Notes under the pieces: generated by a model | What the model saw: the letters and a program-made list of their open reading frames with translations, nothing else | What the model was told of the DNA's origin: nothing | Database searches by the model: none | Shown: positions 46,778 to 55,659 of the stretch, one piece after another | Position numbering within the stretch: the stretch's first letter is position 1 | How the letters are laid out: each line of letters starts with the position of its first letter | Source: Paracoccaceae bacterium | Lineage (GTDB): Bacteria; Pseudomonadota; Alphaproteobacteria; Rhodobacterales; Rhodobacteraceae | Assembly (NCBI GenBank): GCA_024742835.1 | Contig: JANSXS010000009.1 | Coordinates: 27,486 to 91,485 of the forward strand | Direction: 5' to 3' | Length of the DNA: 64,000 nucleotides | Translations under genes and position numbers: made by a program

Positions 46778-48670
46778 TCAGCTATCCGTCGCCCATTCCC
46801 AGGGCCGGGTGAACTGCCCCAGCGTTGCAGTCACCGCCGCCGGGTCCACATTATCGCGGGTCTGTTCGATCCGGGCCACCAGACCGCGTTTCTTGTCGTC
46901 GACCACCGTTGCCACGCGGGCGGCCACATCGGCTGTTTCAAGCGCCTCGTTATAAATCCGCGTGATCGCACGCTTGCGCAGATCGGGCTTGAACACCTTG
47001 CCGACGGCGGTTTTAGGCAATTCCGGCAGCACCTCCACATGGCGCGGGATTGCGGCGCGTTCGTGGATATGCACCTTGCAATGCGCGCGCAGAGCCTCGC
47101 CGGTGACGGTGCCGCCCTCGACCAGTTCGACATAGGCGCAGGGGATCTCGCCGGAATGCGCGTCGGGCTGGCCGATGGCACCGGCCATGGCGACCTCGGG
47201 ATGGGCCATCAGCGCCTCTTCGATATCGGCGGGGTCGATATTGTGACCACCACGAATGATCAGATCCTTGGCGCGTCCGGTGATCCACAGATAGCCGTCG
47301 GCGTCCATGCGTCCCAGATCGCCGGTGCGCAGGTATTTTTCGTGATGGTACAGATCGGCGTTCTTTGCCGCTTCGGTATAGGTGTGGCCCGCATAGACGC
47401 CGGGATTGTCGATGCAGATTTCGCCGACCTCGTCAGTGTCGCATTCCACGGGCTGTCCATCCCGCAGGGTAAAGATCCTGACCTCGGTATGGGGGAAGGG
47501 CACGCCGACCGACCCGACCTTTTTCTCGCCCGAGGGCGGGTTGCAGGACACAAGGCAGGTCGCCTCGGTCAGCCCGTAGCCCTCGATCACGGTCATGCCG
47601 GTCGCCGCCTCGAACCGCTTGAACAGCTCCATTGGCATCGGCGCCGAGCCGGAAAACGCGTTCCTGACAGACGAGACATCCGCATCGACCCTGCGTTGCA
47701 TCAGCGCCGCGACGGCGGTGGGCACGGTGATGACAAAGGTGGTCTGCCACCGCTCGCACAGTTTCCAGAAATTGTCGAACACACCTTCGCCGCGATAGCC
47801 GGCGGGTGTGGGAAAGACCACATGCGCGCCCGACTTGATCATTGCCATCAGGATCACGTGACAGGCAAAGACATGGAACAGGGGCAGGGGGCACATGATG
47901 CTGTCATATTCGGTGAACAGCAGCCGGTGCCCGACCCAGCCGTTATAGATCATCCCCGAATAGCGGTGCTGTGCCACCTTGGGCATTCCGGTGGTCCCGC
48001 CGGTGTGGAAATAGGCGGCGACGCGGTCTGCGCTATCGGGTGTGAAGCCAAGCGTGCGGGGGTGCTTTTGCATCTCGGTTGTGAAATTCCTGACATCCGC
48101 ATGATGATTGCCGGGGGATTTCGGGCGGATCAGCGGCACGATCCAGCTTTTGGGCGGGGTCAGGTAGCGGTTGAGATCGACCTCCAGCACAGTATGCACA
48201 TGTGGGGCGTGGCGCACGGCCTCTGCCAGTTTCTGCGCGATATCGGTTTTCGGAAACGACTTGAGCGTGATGACCACCTTCGCATCCGTCTCGCGCAGGA
48301 TTGCGCCGATCTGTGCAGGCTCCAGCAGCGGGTTGATGGGGTTGGCGATACCCGCGACCATCGCGCCAAGCGTGGCGATGGCGGCTTCAAGGCAGTTGGG
48401 CATGACAAGCGCCACCACATCGGTGGGCCCCACCTTGAGGCTGCGAAAGAGATTGGCCGCCTGACAGACCTGTTCGTGAACCTCGCGCCATGTCAGCGTC
48501 TGCGCCTTGTCCTGTGGCCCGGACAAAAGCTGATAGCTGATCGCGGGGCGCTCTGGAAAGGCCGCTGCCGTGTCGGCCAGCATCTGGTAGACGGTGGCGG
48601 GCACCTCGCGCGCGGTCCATGGCATTTCGTTCTGGATGTCCACCGCATCCTGTCGCGTGGCGAATGTCAT
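46778..48670 (-). CDS. Long-chain/medium-chain acyl-CoA synthetase
   Basis: A 630-residue AMP-forming ligase. The AMP-binding motif is AAYFHTGGTTGMPKVAQH; IEGYGLTEATCLVSCNPP, YLRTGDLGRMDADGYLWITGRAKDLIIRGGHNIDP and the catalytic Lys in PKTAVGKVFKPDLRK follow. It activates fatty acids to acyl-CoA for beta-oxidation or phospholipid use; chain length cannot be read. Converges with the zinc-ribbon gene (31 bases apart). A GGAGGACA ribosome site is present. Confidence 0.88.
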   Translation of the reverse strand: MTFATRQDAVDIQNEMPWTAREVPATVYQMLADTAAAFPERPAISYQLLSGPQDKAQTLTWREVHEQVCQAANLFRSLKVGPTDVVALVMPNCLEAAIATLGAMVAGIANPINPLLEPAQIGAILRETDAKVVITLKSFPKTDIAQKLAEAVRHAPHVHTVLEVDLNRYLTPPKSWIVPLIRPKSPGNHHADVRNFTTEMQKHPRTLGFTPDSADRVAAYFHTGGTTGMPKVAQHRYSGMIYNGWVGHRLLFTEYDSIMCPLPLFHVFACHVILMAMIKSGAHVVFPTPAGYRGEGVFDNFWKLCERWQTTFVITVPTAVAALMQRRVDADVSSVRNAFSGSAPMPMELFKRFEAATGMTVIEGYGLTEATCLVSCNPPSGEKKVGSVGVPFPHTEVRIFTLRDGQPVECDTDEVGEICIDNPGVYAGHTYTEAAKNADLYHHEKYLRTGDLGRMDADGYLWITGRAKDLIIRGGHNIDPADIEEALMAHPEVAMAGAIGQPDAHSGEIPCAYVELVEGGTVTGEALRAHCKVHIHERAAIPRHVEVLPELPKTAVGKVFKPDLRKRAITRIYNEALETADVAARVATVVDDKKRGLVARIEQTRDNVDPAAVTATLGQFTRPWEWATDS

Positions 48671-48807
48671 TGTCTGTCCTCCAAAAGCGCGACCCGCTCA
48701 GGGCGCTTTCCCCCCGTAAGGTGCAGCATGGGGGGGAAGATCCGGGCGCGCAAGTTTAACCGGACACAGTACCGGACCGGGGCTGTGGAAACTCTTGCGA
48801 AAATCAC

Positions 48808-48830
48808 TTGACTCTTTTGGTCGGAAATAA
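48808..48830 (+). promoter_or_regulatory. Putative promoter/iron-responsive operator of the ferric-binding protein gene
   Basis: TTGACT (48808-48813) followed by cttttggtcggaaataa. The ttgact...ggtcggaaat pattern resembles, from memory, the iron-Rhodo-box type sequences placed before iron genes in Rhodobacterales. The -10 element is weak. The match is visual only. Confidence 0.35.
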
Positions 48831-48877
48831 GACACATTCCCTACCAATTCACTCGGAAATGAAAGGACGCTTCCGAT

Positions 48878-49900
48878 ATGCCCAGATCCTACACACGCCC
48901 CCTCACGGCGGCTGCCGCGCTTTTTGCTTTTGTCGCGCCTGCCTTCGCGCAGGAGGTGAACCTGTATTCCAGCCGCCATTACGAGTCGGATGATGCGCTT
49001 TACGCTAAATTCACCGAAGAGACCGGCATCACCGTGAACCGGATCGAGGCGAAGGCCGACGAGCTGATCGCCCGGCTTGAGGCCGAGGGCGACAACAGCC
49101 CGGCCGACGTTCTGATCACCGTTGATGTGGGCGTGATGGACCGCGCCGAAAGCGCGGGCGTGTTGCAGCCCTTCGACTCCGCAACCATCGAAGAGCGCAT
49201 CCCCGAGCGGTTCCAGTCCCCCGATAACCTTTGGTTCGGCCTTGCACAGCGCGCGCGGATCATCTTTTACGCCAAGGACCGCGTCGAAAACCCGCCGCAG
49301 ACCTACGAGGAACTGGCCGACCCCAAGTGGGACGACACGATCTGCATCCGCTCGTCCTCGAACATCTATAACCAGTCGCTGCTGGCCTCGGTCATCGAAG
49401 TGCATGGCGAAGACGTGGCCAAGGATTGGGCCGCCGGTGTGCTGGAGAACATGGCGCGCGCGCCGCAAGGCGGTGACACCGATCAGCTACGCGGCCTTGT
49501 GTCGGGCGAATGCGACGTGGCGGTGTCCAACCATTATTACTATGTGCGCGGCTATGCCGGTCAGGTCGACGGGCTGACCGAGGGCGTTGATGATCTTGCC
49601 TGGGTCTGGCCGAACCAGGACGGGCGCGGCACGCATGTGAACCTGACCACGGCGGCGCTGACGGCGAACGCGCCGAACGAAGAGAACGCGATGAAGTTCC
49701 TGGAATTCCTTGTCAGCGACACGGCGCAGCAGATGTTCGCGTCGGGCAACCATGAATACCCGGCGGTCGAGGGTCTGTCAGGGGCCGAAACCACCGAGCG
49801 TCTGGGAGATTTCAAGGCCGACGGCACCACCCCCACAGCCGCCTTCAGCCGCAACGCGGCCAAGGCACAGGCGATATTCAACCAGGTCGGCTGGGACTGA
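48878..49900 (+). CDS. Ferric-iron ABC transporter substrate-binding protein
   Basis: A 340-residue periplasmic protein with signal peptide 1-24 (cut at AFAQ) and mature start EVNLYSSRHYESDDALYAKFTEETGI, typical of the FbpA/FutA class. The tyrosine cluster SNHYYYVRGY supplies iron ligands. No permease or ATPase genes follow; a strong terminator stands 26 bases downstream, so it is transcribed alone and must use a transporter encoded elsewhere. Confidence 0.9.
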   Translation: MPRSYTRPLTAAAALFAFVAPAFAQEVNLYSSRHYESDDALYAKFTEETGITVNRIEAKADELIARLEAEGDNSPADVLITVDVGVMDRAESAGVLQPFDSATIEERIPERFQSPDNLWFGLAQRARIIFYAKDRVENPPQTYEELADPKWDDTICIRSSSNIYNQSLLASVIEVHGEDVAKDWAAGVLENMARAPQGGDTDQLRGLVSGECDVAVSNHYYYVRGYAGQVDGLTEGVDDLAWVWPNQDGRGTHVNLTTAALTANAPNEENAMKFLEFLVSDTAQQMFASGNHEYPAVEGLSGAETTERLGDFKADGTTPTAAFSRNAAKAQAIFNQVGWD

Positions 49901-49925
49901 TCCCGCCACGCGCGGCATAAACAAG

Positions 49926-49954
49926 AACGGCGCCTCGCGGGGCGCCGTTTTTTT
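49926..49954 (+). terminator. Rho-independent terminator after the ferric-binding protein gene
   Basis: Stem aacggcgcc (49926-49934) / ggcgccgtt (49941-49949), 6-base loop, then seven T (49948-49954). This is the clearest intrinsic terminator in the window; it isolates the upstream gene from convergent leuA. Confidence 0.92.
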
Positions 49955-49976
49955 GTGTCTGGTCAAGCAAGGTCGT

Positions 49977-51569
49977 TCAGCCGACATCCTTGTAGCTGAT
50001 TTCCTTCTGGTCCTGACCTGTCCGGTCGCGCCGGATCAGCAAGCGGTTGAGCGCGTTGACATAGGCCTTGGCGCTGGCCAGGACGGTATCGGTATCCGCC
50101 GACTGGCCGGTGGCGATATTGCCCTCCTCCTCCAGCCGGACAGAGACGGTGGCCTGCGCGTCGGTGCCTTCGGTGACGGCGTGCACCTGATAAAGCTGCA
50201 AGCGCGCTTGATTGGGGTGCAGGGCGCGCACCGCCTTGAAGGTGGCGTCAACCGGCCCGTCGCCCGTCATCTGCGCGGTCTTTTCGACCCCGTCGATGGT
50301 CATCGTCAGGTCTGCCTCGGCGGGTTTGCCGGTGCCGCAGACCACGCGCAGCGATTTGACGACAAGCCGGTCGCGCGTATCATCCTCGCCCGCCTGCACC
50401 AGCGCGATAAGATCCTCGTCATAGACCTCTTTCTTGCGGTCGGCCAATTCCTTGAACCGCACGAACACGTCGCCCAACTGGTTGTCGGCCAGTTCGATCC
50501 CCAGGTTCTTGAGCTTGGAGCGCAGCGCGGCGCGGCCCGAATGCTTTCCAAGCACGATATTCGTCTCGGTCAGGCCCACATCCTCGGGGCGCATGATCTC
50601 GAACGTTTCGGCGTTCTTGAGCATTCCGTCCTGATGAATGCCGGATTCATGCGCAAAGGCATTCTTGCCCACGATGGCCTTGTTGTATTGCACGTTGAAG
50701 CCAGAAACGGTGGCGACACGGCGGCTGATATGCATCAGTTTGGTGCTGTCGACACGGGTCTGATAGGGCAGGATGTCGCCGCGTACCTTCATCGCCATCA
50801 CCACCTCTTCGAGTGCGGTGTTGCCAGCGCGTTCGCCAAGCCCGTTGATGGTGCATTCGATCTGCCGCGCGCCACCCTCGACGGCGGCCAGCGCGTTGGC
50901 CGTGGCCATGCCAAGATCGTTATGGCAATGCGTGGCAAATACGATTTCATCCGCGCCCGGCACCTCGGCGATCAGCCGCCGGATCAGATCGGCGCTTTCG
51001 ACCGGGGCGGTATAGCCCACCGTATCGGGGATGTTGACGGTGGCCGCGCCCGCCTTGATCGCGATCTCTACAACGCGGGCAAGGTAGTCCCACTCGGTAC
51101 GCGTGGCGTCCATCGGCGACCATTGCACGTTGTCACACAGGTTGCGGGCATGGGTGACTGTTTCGTGAATGCGCTCTGCCATCTCGTCCTTGGACAGGTT
51201 CGGGATCGCGCGGTGCAGCGGCGATGTGCCGATAAAGGTGTGGATGCGCGGCCGTGCGGCGTGTTTCACCGCCTCCCAGCAGCGGTCGATATCCTTGAGA
51301 TTGGCCCGCGCCAACCCGCAGATCACCGCATCGCGTGAGCGTTTGGCGATCTCGCTGACCGCGCGGAAATCGCCTTCGGAGGCGATGGGAAAGCCCGCTT
51401 CGATGATATCGACGCCCATGTCGTCAAGCAGCCCTGCGATTTCGAGCTTCTCCTCATGGGTCATGGTCGCGCCCGGAGATTGTTCGCCGTCGCGCAGGGT
51501 GGTGTCGAAAATCATCACCCGGTCTTTTTGCGCCTGCGGCGCAGCACGGTCTTTATCGGTATCCGTCAT
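49977..51569 (-). CDS. leuA: 2-isopropylmalate synthase
   Basis: A 530-residue enzyme condensing 2-oxoisovalerate with acetyl-CoA, the first committed step to leucine. The HMGL-like barrel starts with MIFDTTLRDGEQSPGATM and has CHNDLGMATANALAAVEGGARQIECTINGLGERAGN. The C-terminal LeuA dimer domain (about 390-520) carries the leucine feedback site. The gene is preceded on the same strand by a leucine-rich leader peptide and attenuator. Confidence 0.96.
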   Translation of the reverse strand: MTDTDKDRAAPQAQKDRVMIFDTTLRDGEQSPGATMTHEEKLEIAGLLDDMGVDIIEAGFPIASEGDFRAVSEIAKRSRDAVICGLARANLKDIDRCWEAVKHAARPRIHTFIGTSPLHRAIPNLSKDEMAERIHETVTHARNLCDNVQWSPMDATRTEWDYLARVVEIAIKAGAATVNIPDTVGYTAPVESADLIRRLIAEVPGADEIVFATHCHNDLGMATANALAAVEGGARQIECTINGLGERAGNTALEEVVMAMKVRGDILPYQTRVDSTKLMHISRRVATVSGFNVQYNKAIVGKNAFAHESGIHQDGMLKNAETFEIMRPEDVGLTETNIVLGKHSGRAALRSKLKNLGIELADNQLGDVFVRFKELADRKKEVYDEDLIALVQAGEDDTRDRLVVKSLRVVCGTGKPAEADLTMTIDGVEKTAQMTGDGPVDATFKAVRALHPNQARLQLYQVHAVTEGTDAQATVSVRLEEEGNIATGQSADTDTVLASAKAYVNALNRLLIRRDRTGQDQKEISYKDVG

Positions 51570-51590
51570 GTGTTGTCTCGCAATGTAAAA

Positions 51591-51665
51591 CCTAAGCCTG
51601 TGGCGCGAACGGCATCCCCTCTGAGCGGTCGCGCCGGTTCAGGGCACGCTCAGAGGCGGCTTAGG
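51591..51665 (-). terminator. Leucine attenuator: nested hairpin upstream of leuA
   Basis: On the minus strand, CCTAAGCC (51665-51658), inside the leader Leu codons, pairs with GGCTTAGG (51598-51591), which is followed by TTTT. Nested inside is a perfect 10-bp stem CCTCTGAGCG (51656-51647) / CGCTCAGAGG (51627-51618) covering the leader stop codon. A ribosome stalled at the Leu codons would cover CCTAAGCC, block the terminating stem and allow leuA transcription. Confidence 0.72.
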
Positions 51666-51730
51666 AGTAGCAGCACAGGAACGCAACCCGCAGTGCGGGG
51701 CGTTTTCATCGGGGGGATATGATCCTGCAT
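51650..51730 (-). CDS. leuL: leuA leader peptide (LeuL-type)
   Basis: A short gene ending CVPVLLLLSRL: four consecutive Leu codons (CTG CTA CTC CTA) plus one more directly before the stop. Either ATG 51730 (26 residues) or ATG 51709 (19 residues, MKTPRTAGC...) may be used; the latter gives a longer 5' leader. A TATCTT -10-like element at 51748-51743 could serve it. The stop codon lies inside the nested hairpin, as expected for attenuation control by leucyl-tRNA supply. Confidence 0.78.
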   Translation of the reverse strand: MQDHIPPMKTPRTAGCVPVLLLLSRL

Positions 51731-51830
51731 ACACATTTCGCCAAGATAAGCGCGGCGTGTCGGTTTGAAAACCCCCGAAATCGCGCCCGCCCGCTTGAAG
51801 CGCCGCGCGCGCCTTCTAGCTTGCCCCGTC

Positions 51831-52496
51831 ATGGAAAACGCATTGATAATCGGCGCATCGGGCGGCATCGGCGCGGCTTTGGTGACGGCGCTGGAAACCC
51901 GTGGCGTTGCCGTCACGGGGCTGTCGCGCTCGGGCGATGGGCTTGACGTGACCGACGAGTCGTCGGTCGAAGGGATATTGGGCGCGCTGGACGGCCCCTT
52001 TGATTTGATCTTCGTGGCCACCGGCGCGCTGGAACTGGACGGGATGGGGCCTGAAAAGGCGCTCAGGCAGCTTTCGCCAGAGGCGATGGTCGCGCAATTC
52101 AAGCTGAACTGCATGGGGCCGTCACTGGTGCTGAAACACGCCATGCGGCTTTTGCCGCGCGATCGTGAATGCCGCTTTGCCGCGCTGTCGGCGCGGGTCG
52201 GGTCCATCGGGGATAACGGGATGGGGGGCTGGTACAGCTATCGCACCGCCAAGGCGGCGCTGAACCAGATGATCCATGGTGGCGCGATCGAACTGGCGCG
52301 CACGCACAAGCGGTCGATTTGCGTGGCACTGCATCCCGGCACGGTGGAAACACCGCTGACCGCGAAATATGCCGACGGGCATCCCACGGTCACGCCGGAA
52401 CAGGCCGCAAAGAACCTGCTGGGCGTGCTGGACGGTCTGACACCGGATCAGACCGGGCTTTTCTTCGACTGGCAGGGTGAGCAAGTGGCATGGTGA
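51831..52496 (+). CDS. Short-chain dehydrogenase/reductase (C-factor-like)
   Basis: A 221-residue SDR. Cofactor motif ALIIGASGGIGAALVTAL, catalytic SARVGS...GGWYSYRTAKAALNQM (Tyr-x-x-x-Lys as YRTAK). The substrate is unknown. It overlaps the photolyase gene by 7 bases, a pairing that suggests co-expression in a light- or stress-response unit. The ATG at 51831 is taken at the Rossmann start; the upstream in-frame extension is rich in Arg and not SDR-like. Confidence 0.86.
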   Translation: MENALIIGASGGIGAALVTALETRGVAVTGLSRSGDGLDVTDESSVEGILGALDGPFDLIFVATGALELDGMGPEKALRQLSPEAMVAQFKLNCMGPSLVLKHAMRLLPRDRECRFAALSARVGSIGDNGMGGWYSYRTAKAALNQMIHGGAIELARTHKRSICVALHPGTVETPLTAKYADGHPTVTPEQAAKNLLGVLDGLTPDQTGLFFDWQGEQVAW

Positions 52497-54019
52497 AGCG
52501 TCTGGTTCTGGTGCTGGGTGACCAGTTGAGCGATACCCTGTCGGCGCTGCGCGAGGCGGACAAGGAAACAGACCTGATCGTGATGGCCGAGGTCAAGGAC
52601 GAGGCGTCCTACGTCAAGCATCACCCGCGCAAGATCGCGCTGGTCTTCTCGGCAATGCGCCATTTCGCAGAGGTTCTGCGCGCCGATGGTTGGCAGGTGG
52701 CTTACGGGAAATACGATGACGAGGACACGTCGCGCTCTATCACAGGAGAGTTGATGCGCCGGGGGCAGGCCCATGACACCACTGAGGTGATCGCCACCCG
52801 CCCCGGCGAATGGCGGCTGATCGAGGCGCTGGAAAGCGCGCCGCTGTCGGTGACGTTGTTGCCAGATGACAGGTTCATCTGTTCACTGGACGCGTTCGAC
52901 GACTGGGCGAAGGGGCGCAAATCGCTGCGGATGGAGTATTTCTACCGCGAGATGCGCCGCAAGACCGGCCTCATGATGGACGGGGACCAGCCTGCGGGGG
53001 GCAAGTGGAATTTCGACCATGACAATCGCAAGCCCGCCTCGGACGACATGCTGCGCGCGAAGCCCATGGAGTTTACGCCGGACGAGATCACCGAAGAGGT
53101 GCTCGACCTGGTGGAGACGCACTTTCCGAGCAATTTCGGGCGTTTGCGTCCCTTCGACTATGCCGTGACCCAAGGCGAGGCGCGTCGCGCGCTTGATCAT
53201 TTCGCCAAGCACCTTCTGGCGGAATTCGGGGATTATCAGGACGCGATGCTGCGCGGAGATGAATACCTCAACCATTCGCTGCTGTCGCAATACCTGAACA
53301 TCGGGCTGCTGTCGCCGCTGGAGATTTGCGAACGGGTAGAGCAGGAATGGAAAGCGGGCCGCGCGCCGATCAACGCCGCCGAGGGCTATATCCGCCAGAT
53401 CATAGGCTGGCGCGAATATGTGCGCGGCATTTATTTCCGCGAGGGGCCGGATTATACCCGCCGCAACGCGCTGGGGCATACCCGCGACCTGCCGGCGATG
53501 TATTGGGGGGGCGAGACGAAGATGGCCTGCATGGGCCACGCGATCGAGCAGACCCGCGATCTGGCCTATGCCCATCATATCCAGCGGCTTATGGTGACGG
53601 GCAATTTCGCCCTGCTGGCCGGGCTGGACCCATATCAGGTACACGAATGGTATCTTGCCGTTTACCACGACGCCTATGAATGGGTGGAAGCACCCAACGT
53701 GATCGGCATGAGCCAGTTTGCCGATGACGGGATCATCGCGTCGAAACCCTATGTCAGTTCGGGCAATTACATCGACAGGATGTCGGATTATTGCAAGGGC
53801 TGCGCCTATTCGGTCAAGGACAAGACGGGCGATGCTGCCTGCCCCTTCAACCTGCTTTACTGGGATTTCATGGAGCGGCACCGCGAGAAGTTTTCACGTA
53901 ATCCGCGCATGGGGCAGATGTATGCCACCTGGGACCGGATGAAGGATGACCGCAAGGACGCTGTGCGCGAAGGGGCCGCGCGCATTCTTGGAAGGCTGGA
54001 TCGCGGCGAGGTGGTGTGA
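52490..54019 (+). CDS. phrB: FeS-type bacterial cryptochrome/(6-4) photolyase (PhrB-like)
   Basis: A 509-residue flavoprotein of the FeS-BCP group. An N-terminal antenna domain (LVLVLGDQLSDTLSALREADKETDLIVMAEV) is followed by the FAD-binding helical domain (INAAEGYIRQIIGWREYVRGIYFREGPDY, PNVIGMSQFADDGIIASKPYVSSGNYIDRMSDYCKGC). Cluster cysteines are in DYCKGCAYSVKDKTGDAACPF plus an earlier Cys (KMACMGHAIEQT). Members repair (6-4) photoproducts in Agrobacterium or act as cryptochromes. Confidence 0.9.
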   Translation: MVKRLVLVLGDQLSDTLSALREADKETDLIVMAEVKDEASYVKHHPRKIALVFSAMRHFAEVLRADGWQVAYGKYDDEDTSRSITGELMRRGQAHDTTEVIATRPGEWRLIEALESAPLSVTLLPDDRFICSLDAFDDWAKGRKSLRMEYFYREMRRKTGLMMDGDQPAGGKWNFDHDNRKPASDDMLRAKPMEFTPDEITEEVLDLVETHFPSNFGRLRPFDYAVTQGEARRALDHFAKHLLAEFGDYQDAMLRGDEYLNHSLLSQYLNIGLLSPLEICERVEQEWKAGRAPINAAEGYIRQIIGWREYVRGIYFREGPDYTRRNALGHTRDLPAMYWGGETKMACMGHAIEQTRDLAYAHHIQRLMVTGNFALLAGLDPYQVHEWYLAVYHDAYEWVEAPNVIGMSQFADDGIIASKPYVSSGNYIDRMSDYCKGCAYSVKDKTGDAACPFNLLYWDFMERHREKFSRNPRMGQMYATWDRMKDDRKDAVREGAARILGRLDRGEVV

Positions 54020-54023
54020 CCGG

Positions 54024-55499
54024 CTACTCGTCTGCCGCGTCCGCGCCAGTCTCGTCGTCGGCGTCCATCGGTTCGGGGGTGGCGTCATCGGGCGGTGTCG
54101 TCTGGCTTGCAAGCGCGCCGTCTTCCCAATCGCCCGTCGCCTCTTCGCCGGTGGCGTAGCGCATCGTGCCGGTGCCCTGGCGCTTGCCGTTGCGGAACAT
54201 GCCTTCGTAGATGTCGCCATTGCTGTAGGTGGCCACGCCCTCGCCCGAAATCTCACCCTGCTGCCATGCGCCTTCATAGGTGAAGCCGTCGGGCATCACG
54301 ATCTTGCCCTGACCGTGGCGCTGCCCGTCCATGAACTGGCCCTCGTAGACGGTGCCATCGGCATAGGTGGCGGTGCCTTGTCCCTCGCGCTGGCCGCCGC
54401 GCCATTCGCCCTCGTAGCGATAGCCGTCGGGATAGGTCATCACGCCTTGCCCGTGGTTCTGGGCATTCTGGAACTCGCCCTCGTAGACCAGCCCGTTGGG
54501 ATAGGTGGCCACGCCGGTGCCGTCGATCACGCCCCCCGCCCAATCGCCTTCATAGGTGGAGCCGTCAGGATAGGTGACCTTGCCCGTGCCATTGGCCAGG
54601 TCGTCACGGAATTCGCCCACATAAACGGACCCGTCGGGATAGGTGACCGTGCCTTGCCCCGAGATCTTGCCGCCCACCCATGAGCCTTCGTAGCGATAGC
54701 CGTCCGAGCCGGTGAACACACCCTGACCATGTCGGCGATCATCGGCGAATTCGCCCTCGTAGATATCGCCATTGTCATAAACCACGCGCCCCGTGCCCTC
54801 GCGCCGCCCGGCGACAAGCGCGCCTTCATAGACATCGCCATTGGGTTGGGTCAGCTTGCCGGTGCCGTTGATCTGCCCGTCGGCCCATGTTCCGGCATAG
54901 ACCAGACCATCGGCCATGATCAGCGTGCCTTCGCCATGTCGCGCGCCGCGTGCGACCTCGCCCTCGTAGAGCGCGCCGTCGGGATAGGTGATCCTGGCGA
55001 CCCCTTCCTTGACCCCGTTCAGCCAATCCCCATCGTAGACATAGCCGCCCGGGCTTTCCATCCGGCCGCGCCCGTGATGCATCGCGTTCAGGAACCCGCC
55101 CTCGTAGCGCACGCCATTCGCGTAGATCGCCACACCCTGGCCGGTGATCTTGCCGTTTTCCCATGTGCCCTCAAAGGTGCCGCCATCGGAAAACACGATC
55201 TTGCCGACGCCTTCGGGTTTGCCCTTGGCAAATTCGCCCTCATAGACCGAGCCATTGGGGAAGCGGGCCACGCCGCGCCCGCGAATTTCGCCATCGACCC
55301 AGTCGCCGGTATATTCGTACCCGTTGGGCAGGGTGTAGGTGCCGGTGCCATGCTGAAGCCCGTTGCGGAACGTGCCTTCGTAAATGCCGCCATCGTCGTA
55401 CTGCTTGGAGCGCACGTCGCCGTCCTGGGCCAGTGCGACCCCGCCAAACCCGGCAATTGCGCCAGCCAATAGAAGTCGCGTTATCTTTGCCTGCTGCAT
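54024..55499 (-). CDS. Secreted MORN-repeat protein
   Basis: A 491-residue protein with signal peptide 1-26 (MQQAKITRLLLAGAIAGFGGVALAQ). It is then built almost wholly of about 18 full MORN repeats of 23 residues (pattern YEGxWxxGxxxGxGxxxYPDG), with a degenerate 19th and an acidic tail. MORN sheets bind lipids or proteins; the export signal places this one in the periplasm or outside. The start is ATG 55499; the in-frame upstream part is not signal-like. It converges on the photolyase gene (4-base gap). Confidence 0.87.
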   Translation of the reverse strand: MQQAKITRLLLAGAIAGFGGVALAQDGDVRSKQYDDGGIYEGTFRNGLQHGTGTYTLPNGYEYTGDWVDGEIRGRGVARFPNGSVYEGEFAKGKPEGVGKIVFSDGGTFEGTWENGKITGQGVAIYANGVRYEGGFLNAMHHGRGRMESPGGYVYDGDWLNGVKEGVARITYPDGALYEGEVARGARHGEGTLIMADGLVYAGTWADGQINGTGKLTQPNGDVYEGALVAGRREGTGRVVYDNGDIYEGEFADDRRHGQGVFTGSDGYRYEGSWVGGKISGQGTVTYPDGSVYVGEFRDDLANGTGKVTYPDGSTYEGDWAGGVIDGTGVATYPNGLVYEGEFQNAQNHGQGVMTYPDGYRYEGEWRGGQREGQGTATYADGTVYEGQFMDGQRHGQGKIVMPDGFTYEGAWQQGEISGEGVATYSNGDIYEGMFRNGKRQGTGTMRYATGEEATGDWEDGALASQTTPPDDATPEPMDADDETGADAADE

Positions 55500-55659
55500 G
55501 ACTTCCCCTGATGCTCCTGGCATTGTGTTCCTGGCCACGTGTAGAAAACCTAAGCCAAGGGCGCGGAACTGACAACGGCTTTCACCCGGTTTCGGCTTTT
55601 CCTCCGGCAAGGTTCTGCTACATCAAGCCCCAACCGAAGCCGCAAGGGGTGCTGCCGCC

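Noticed and set aside
47039..48811. 590-codon plus-strand open frame antisense to the acyl-CoA synthetase
   Set aside because: Shadow frame; the minus strand has all AMP-ligase motifs.
49710..51338. 542-codon plus-strand open frame antisense to leuA
   Set aside because: Shadow frame across a terminator and leuA; not protein-like.
54080..55385. Regular 69-base periodicity that might suggest a CRISPR or satellite array
   Set aside because: It is the coding of 23-residue MORN repeats; repeats are not identical at DNA level and there are no spacers.
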